From NCBI RefSeq assembly GCF_008831285.2, contig NC_045143.1, positions 9,061,503 to 9,125,502 on the forward strand: a stretch of DNA of 64,000 bases. Reading direction: 5' to 3'. The notes beneath the pieces are model-generated. The model was not told the origin of the DNA and made no database searches. It saw only the letters and a program-made list of their open reading frames with translations. This DNA comes from Nymphaea colorata (lineage: Eukaryota; Streptophyta; Magnoliopsida; Nymphaeales; Nymphaeaceae). Below, piece after piece: positions 59,155 to 64,000 of the stretch. The translations under genes and the position numbers were made by a program. How positions within the stretch are numbered: the first letter of the stretch is position 1; each line of letters starts with the position of its first letter.

Positions 59155-62100
59155 TCAAAACCCAACTGCTAACTTCTGCAAATGATCTATAAAAACTTGA
59201 AGACTCACATCATCCGTAAGTATAACCTCAGATGTATTACTGGCGTGCAATGTATCATGGGTCACTGATGGATTCAGCTTGGCAAGAAGAAACCGGGCCT
59301 GGCTGCCATGCTGGTCACAATTTATAAGTTTCGGTACCGGAATCCGATCATTCAACAGTGCCTCTGCATCCTGCACTGGTGCTTCCAATAGTTTCTTCAA
59401 ATTCTCGTGGTTTGGATCCTTATGGTACCCAAGTTTCCGCCATTGAGCAATCTGAGAACCATAATGGATCACCACGTAAAAGAACGAATCAAACAGCAGG
59501 ATGCTGTCTGATGAGATCGAGCTGACGTCCAAAAGAACTGGCACCGGAGGGCCATCAAATGAATACCGGAAGAGTGTTGGCTGGATCATGATCAGTGATC
59601 CAACCACTCCTTCTCTATTCAGCATCAACCGGAAAAATGCAGTCTCATCAGGGCTACTGTTGAAGACGTCTATGAACTGCGATCGCCGAAAATAGTACAT
59701 GAACTGTGGGTAAAGCGAGAAGTTTGATGAAAGCCGGAATGAAGTAGGATCTTCCTTCACGTAGTCGCCATACTTAGCCGCGAAGCGGACGAGCATCCGG
59801 TCAAGCCATCTAATTACCTCATCAGTATGATCTCCTCTCTCAATCTTGTCAACAGCAAGTCTTGCCATAACAGCAGCTGCTGCTTCCTGATCAAAACTGC
59901 CTGCTATCTCTGGAGAACGAGAACTCTCGGCCCATCTTCTGGCAGCTGTAGTCACCCGAAGTCGAATAATCCCATCACCATGCCGATAGCGAGTTATGAA
60001 CTGAATAAAAAACACGGGTCCCGCCTGAGATTTTTGTTCGCCTTCCACTTCAAAAAAGAATGCAAGGCATGTCTTGCTGGTAAGAGTACCCAACTTCCAT
60101 GAGCTGGAGCCTCCAAATCCGACCTCCATGTCACTCACAGAGCTGTTCTTCTTCAAAAGTGATACACAAGGACCAAGGGCTCCACAAATTTTCACCTCCT
60201 TCGTTGCCACTATGTCGATGGTTGCGTCAAAGTTCATTTTCAAGTGGCCATGGTCATCCTGCTGAAAGATGTGCTGCAAACATTTCTTGAACTGATCAGA
60301 GGCAAAGGCTTCAGCAAGAACCATCCAGCCTCCTGAACTCTCAACAGCTGATCGGAGTTCTGCAGTACCAACCTGATCAAGTGAGCATGCAAAAGCATCC
60401 AGTACTATAGATGCATCACACAGCCTCTGTGCCAACCGTCTATAGAAGTCACAGGACTTCTTGTAATGGGGGGCACGATCCTTGAGTAGGTCGCGATGGG
60501 TGCGGATACTCTGACCAAGATTTGCACCCACAACCATACCAGGACCAAGAGTTGTAGGACCAGATAGGAAAACCATTATCCTTGAACCGGCACTTGGTGA
60601 ACTTGCTTCAATAAGTCCCGTCGCAACAGATATAGCTACACCAGTTGATCTCCCGGATCGATACCCAGGAGCAGGTGGAGGCGCTGGAGTGAGTTCTTCA
60701 ACTGCTGCAGTGAAACTGAACTCGCACTCAGAAATAGGCAAAAGAAAATTGAATGTCTGGGAAGATGCCTTATTACTGAATTTTCGATGCTGCAAATGAG
60801 GCGTACCTAGAAACTGCTGAATCTGTGAATAGCACAAGGTTGATAGGTTATTTTCAATTTCAAAATTTCATTAAGAGATAATTAAAAAAAAAAACTGAAT
60901 TTTATATTCTTGACCATCTCAGTCAGCCTAATTTTTTACCACAGATGTCAAGCCTATTGTTGTAGCAGTACTGGTCCACATATGGGGCTTAAACAAGATA
61001 ATCTTTCTCTCTCTCTCTCTCTCTTTTTATATAGCAAAGTAAAAATACCAAAAACATCTAATGTCACTTAATTTCACATCTAGGAGATTGACGTACTGGA
61101 CAAAATTAGATGATGGCAAATATTCAAGCAGGACGTATGGAACACCTATGAAACAAAGAATTTGGATGATTGTACCTATACTATTACATCAAAGTATATA
61201 AATGATTCATAGAAGTGAAAAATTACAGGCTTTCAAACCTAGGAAAAAACAATTCAGCCACAAAACGCTCACCATCGTGGAACCCTTCATCTAGTCTAAT
61301 AAAATAGGAAATGAGCGTCTGAACCTCAAGGAAGTTGTTTCTTCTAAAGAGAATATTAGATAGGCCACATCTAGCACCTTACTAGAAGTCAAATCCCCTT
61401 CTAACGCTAGTTGTCAAGTGCACATATCAGTTCCGTCAATCCAAATTGAGTTAGTCTGCTTGTCTTAGTATATATCAATGTGCCAACAACTTCCACGACT
61501 CGTGTCATTTAGGTGGAACAGGTGATTACATGATAACTCTACAAGTGCCTTGAATTTTTTGCACATGCATCTAAGGCAAAACCTGCTAAAAATGTAAAAT
61601 GTTAAAGAAATCTTCTTTGACAAATAAGAGACCTTTTTCCTTTAGCACATGTATAGATATCGAATACTGAAGCTAGTTGTCCTAACAGAACCCAGATCAC
61701 AACCCTGTGAAACAGGGCAAAAATATAGCGACAGAAGGTAAGTCAGTCCTGTGTGCATCCGATTTGCTTTTCATGGAAATCCATTCGCAGATCCTCGTTA
61801 TCTTCATGGAAAGCAGGACATTCCGCAAGTTCAAGAGTGACAGCCCTTCTTCCCTTTCATCCCGAGGCTTCTCCACAGGGTTAAAAGAACCTAAAGGTGC
61901 CTACTAATAAAGCACCACAATTATTTTATGCACGAAACTGTCTGAGCAGATTGACTATAATTGGTAATCACAGTCTTCATGTACGCCTGTTACATAAGAG
62001 ATAACCAGAAGAAGGGTTGCCATGGACTCGCAGGTTTTCCTCAGCTCCCACCTAGAGCTACTATGTCATACTAAGTCTGCCCACGTTCTAATTGCATAGA

Positions 62101-63553
62101 AGGTAACATTGAAGGTGGAATGGTCTATGGAACTTCAGGCAAACCGTATTGGAGATTTGGATTCCAACGGTGAAAATAGTCTCAAGACTCTCAACTCTTT
62201 AATCAATCAATGTAATTGTGAGGCGAGTCATGAGTGTATAAAAGTGACTGAGGTCATTAGCTCCAAGAAAAATCAGTCAAAATTGTCTTAATAGGATTTT
62301 GAGCGAGTCAGCAACCAGTTCATATAGATATTTGTTAGTGTCTTTTTTCTTATCTATTGTGGGAAGTTCACCAGATAAATATACAAGACACATTAAAAAT
62401 CTTTACCACCTCTAGAAAAGCTTCCCCTCCCAGAAAGAGTACCGTTTCTGTACCCAGAGGGTTCTGTACTAAAGTGCTTCATCTTTCCTCTCTTTCCTTC
62501 CACAAGCCTACATTTTTTAGACAACAGAAAACTTCGGTAATTTACCAAAACTAAGCAACATTTAACTGATTTAAGTACCTCATCCACCAGTGGAGCGGAT
62601 CACCAACTTCACAGATCACAAATTCCCAAAGTACTGATCAAGATAGCCTTAAATCTAGAGGAACAAACTAAACTTCTATTATTCATCAAGATATCACGTT
62701 CTCAAGAGACAATTGGTAGCATTTAGACCAATATTTAAACACATCAACTAGAAAAGCTTCCTGGTTCTCTCCATTTCCAAATACCGAGTACATTTAACTC
62801 CCTGATCTTTCGTAGATTCAGACGAAGATAAAAGCACACTAAATCTCTAGAACTCAAAGAACACCAATTGATTCAGAAAACCAAAAAGCTTACTTGATGT
62901 GGAGACAAGTCCCGCTCGCCGTGGAACACAACCGCCCTCGAGCAATCGGCATCACTGACATCATGAACATGCACCATCGACGAGAAAGTAACCAACCCTA
63001 CCAAACAACTATCCGGCAACTGTGCGACTACATGCAATATCTCCTTCTTCAACACCTGAAACTCATCCTCCGCCATCGCCGTATCCAAAACAAAGACGAA
63101 CGTCGGGCCTGCGCCTCTAGAACCCGCCTCGCCGCCAGCGTACAGCGAGGAGGACAACGAAGACGAAGGTGATGGAAAGTGCCCACTTCTCCAATTGGGT
63201 CTCGCTCGATTGAGCCGATACTCGACTGTGCTGTACGTCGGAAAGAGCTCTGCCGGCAGATTGTTTTCACTGATGCCGGCGTAAGAACCGGGAAAAGGGT
63301 TCTTCAGATAGCAGAAGGGGCAAACCCAGAGCCGGGTCTGGTAATCCACCCGGGCATAAGGGTTTAGCACTGCACTGCATCCCTTGCAGATCAATGGCTC
63401 GTAGGAGAGGACGGGTAGATCGGCTATCTCCATCAACGGCGTGTGCATGATGCTCAGAGGGATAACCAGAGAGGCGGCCTCCCCCTTCGTCTTCGGCCAC
63501 GAGTTCCACGACCATCGCAAGCCCTCAACAGCCTCGAGCTCGACAAAATCCAT
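59155..63553 (-). CDS. SEC23 COPII coat GTPase-activating protein, 2 exons
   Basis: SEC23 pairs with SEC24 in the inner COPII coat on ER exit sites and is the GAP for SAR1 (family knowledge). Exon 1 is 62894-63553 (220 codons) and exon 2 is 59155-60822; both borders are phase 0 (CAA|GTAAGC and TTCACAG|ATT). Total 775 residues, the normal size. The zinc finger is C56-x2-C59 and C78-x2-C81 within [17 protein letters not shown] and VCPFC. The trunk (vWA) core follows as [15 protein letters not shown] and [16 protein letters not shown]. After the junction [14 protein letters not shown] come the beta-sandwich and helical parts, including [17 protein letters not shown] and [11 protein letters not shown], then [12 protein letters not shown] and [15 protein letters not shown]. 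The gelsolin-like C-terminus has [23 protein letters not shown]. The start ATG ([11 protein letters not shown]) is at the conserved N-terminus. The 2.07-kb intron has a (TC)n tract (61007-61024) and no coding content. Confidence 0.95.
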
Positions 63554-64000
63554 CGTAAAGGATCACAGAGAACAATTATCTCTGATCCTAGATCAATCTC
63601 GATATGGGCATCTCAAATCGTTGAAGAAGAAGAAGCTGATGATGAAAGGAGGGAGATGGTTGGGAAGTCGATTTTGGGATGTGGGTAGAGGAAGACAGAG
63701 GGGGAGTGAGGAAATGGGAGAGAAAGAAAGAGAGAGTGAAAGCATGAAGGAAGGAATCCGGCGGGGACGGAGGCCTTCTCATGGTATGAAATGACAGCAA
63801 AATCATGCCTCATGCCTCTTCCTTGGAGGGGGAGTGGGAAGGAAGAAGCCTTGCAAGAATGACCTTACCAGTTTGTTTTTTTTAATTTAAAATTTTATTT
63901 TCTTAGTACTTAAAAAAATATAAAAAATACATTGGGACAAAGGAAAGTTGCAGAGGACTAGTTTTTCCTTTTTTTTTTCTTAAAGAAAAAGACACCAGCC
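63554..64000 (-). promoter_or_regulatory. 5' UTR/promoter region of SEC23
   Basis: On the minus strand the 60-250 bases before the ATG are pyrimidine-rich (CTCTTTCTTTCTC-type patch at about 63650-63745), a common feature of plant core promoters and leaders. No clear TATA box can be tied to a start site. The rest, to the window end, is A/T-homopolymer-rich. Confidence 0.4.

Noticed and set aside
59501..60290. Plus-strand open frames opposite SEC23
   Set aside because: They are shadows of the long SEC23 exon 2 on the other strand.

Overview
The window is plant nuclear DNA. The protein-coding genes are broken by GT/AG introns, most intergenic sequence is A+T-rich and full of (AT)n/(GA)n microsatellites and small TIR elements, and the genes are plant families (Aux/IAA auxin repressors, plastid/mitochondrial glutathione reductase, RPC8, SEC23). 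An angiosperm is almost certain; I cannot fix the clade from the sequence.

Layout. 1-32 kb is an Aux/IAA locus: a 4-exon, 189-residue IAA1-4-type repressor on the minus strand (2399-3431) and a 5-exon, about 256-residue IAA7/14/17-type repressor on the plus strand (28087-32088). They are transcribed away from each other across about 24.7 kb. That interval holds no convincing intact gene, only repeats, microsatellites, a copia remnant (about 14.7-15.1 kb), an unidentified broken reading frame (18.07-18.45 kb) and a striking GC-rich island packed with GTGGGNCC/GGNCCCAC boxes (24744-25101). The two families here are the same two that sit side by side in several Arabidopsis pairs (IAA3/IAA17, IAA1/IAA14, IAA2/IAA7), so this looks like an ancient paired locus. 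32-42 kb is gene-poor and repeat-rich.

42.2-63.6 kb is a housekeeping cluster. A tRNA-Val(AAC) gene (42256-42329, minus) lies about 0.9 kb beyond the stop codon of a 7-exon gene for the RNA polymerase III subunit RPC8 (43257-49519, minus). RPC8 is followed divergently by a 10-exon organellar glutathione reductase (51268-56727, plus) and then convergently by a 2-exon COPII coat gene SEC23 (59155-63553, minus). The exon structures were assembled by hand from splice consensus, reading-frame phase and recognised protein motifs. All four multi-exon models that involve phase changes, and SEC23, close in frame without internal stops.

Functionally, the two Aux/IAA proteins would be co-receptors/repressors in nuclear auxin signalling. 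RPC8, GR and SEC23 are unrelated housekeeping functions. No dramatic novel system is evident. The most interesting items are the GTGGGNCC island between the divergent auxin genes, two possible in-frame splice acceptors giving a hydrophobic insert in the IAA7-type PB1 domain, a roughly 0.4-kb-armed inverted repeat inside the 4.5-kb last intron of RPC8, and several families of short TIR elements, some inside introns.
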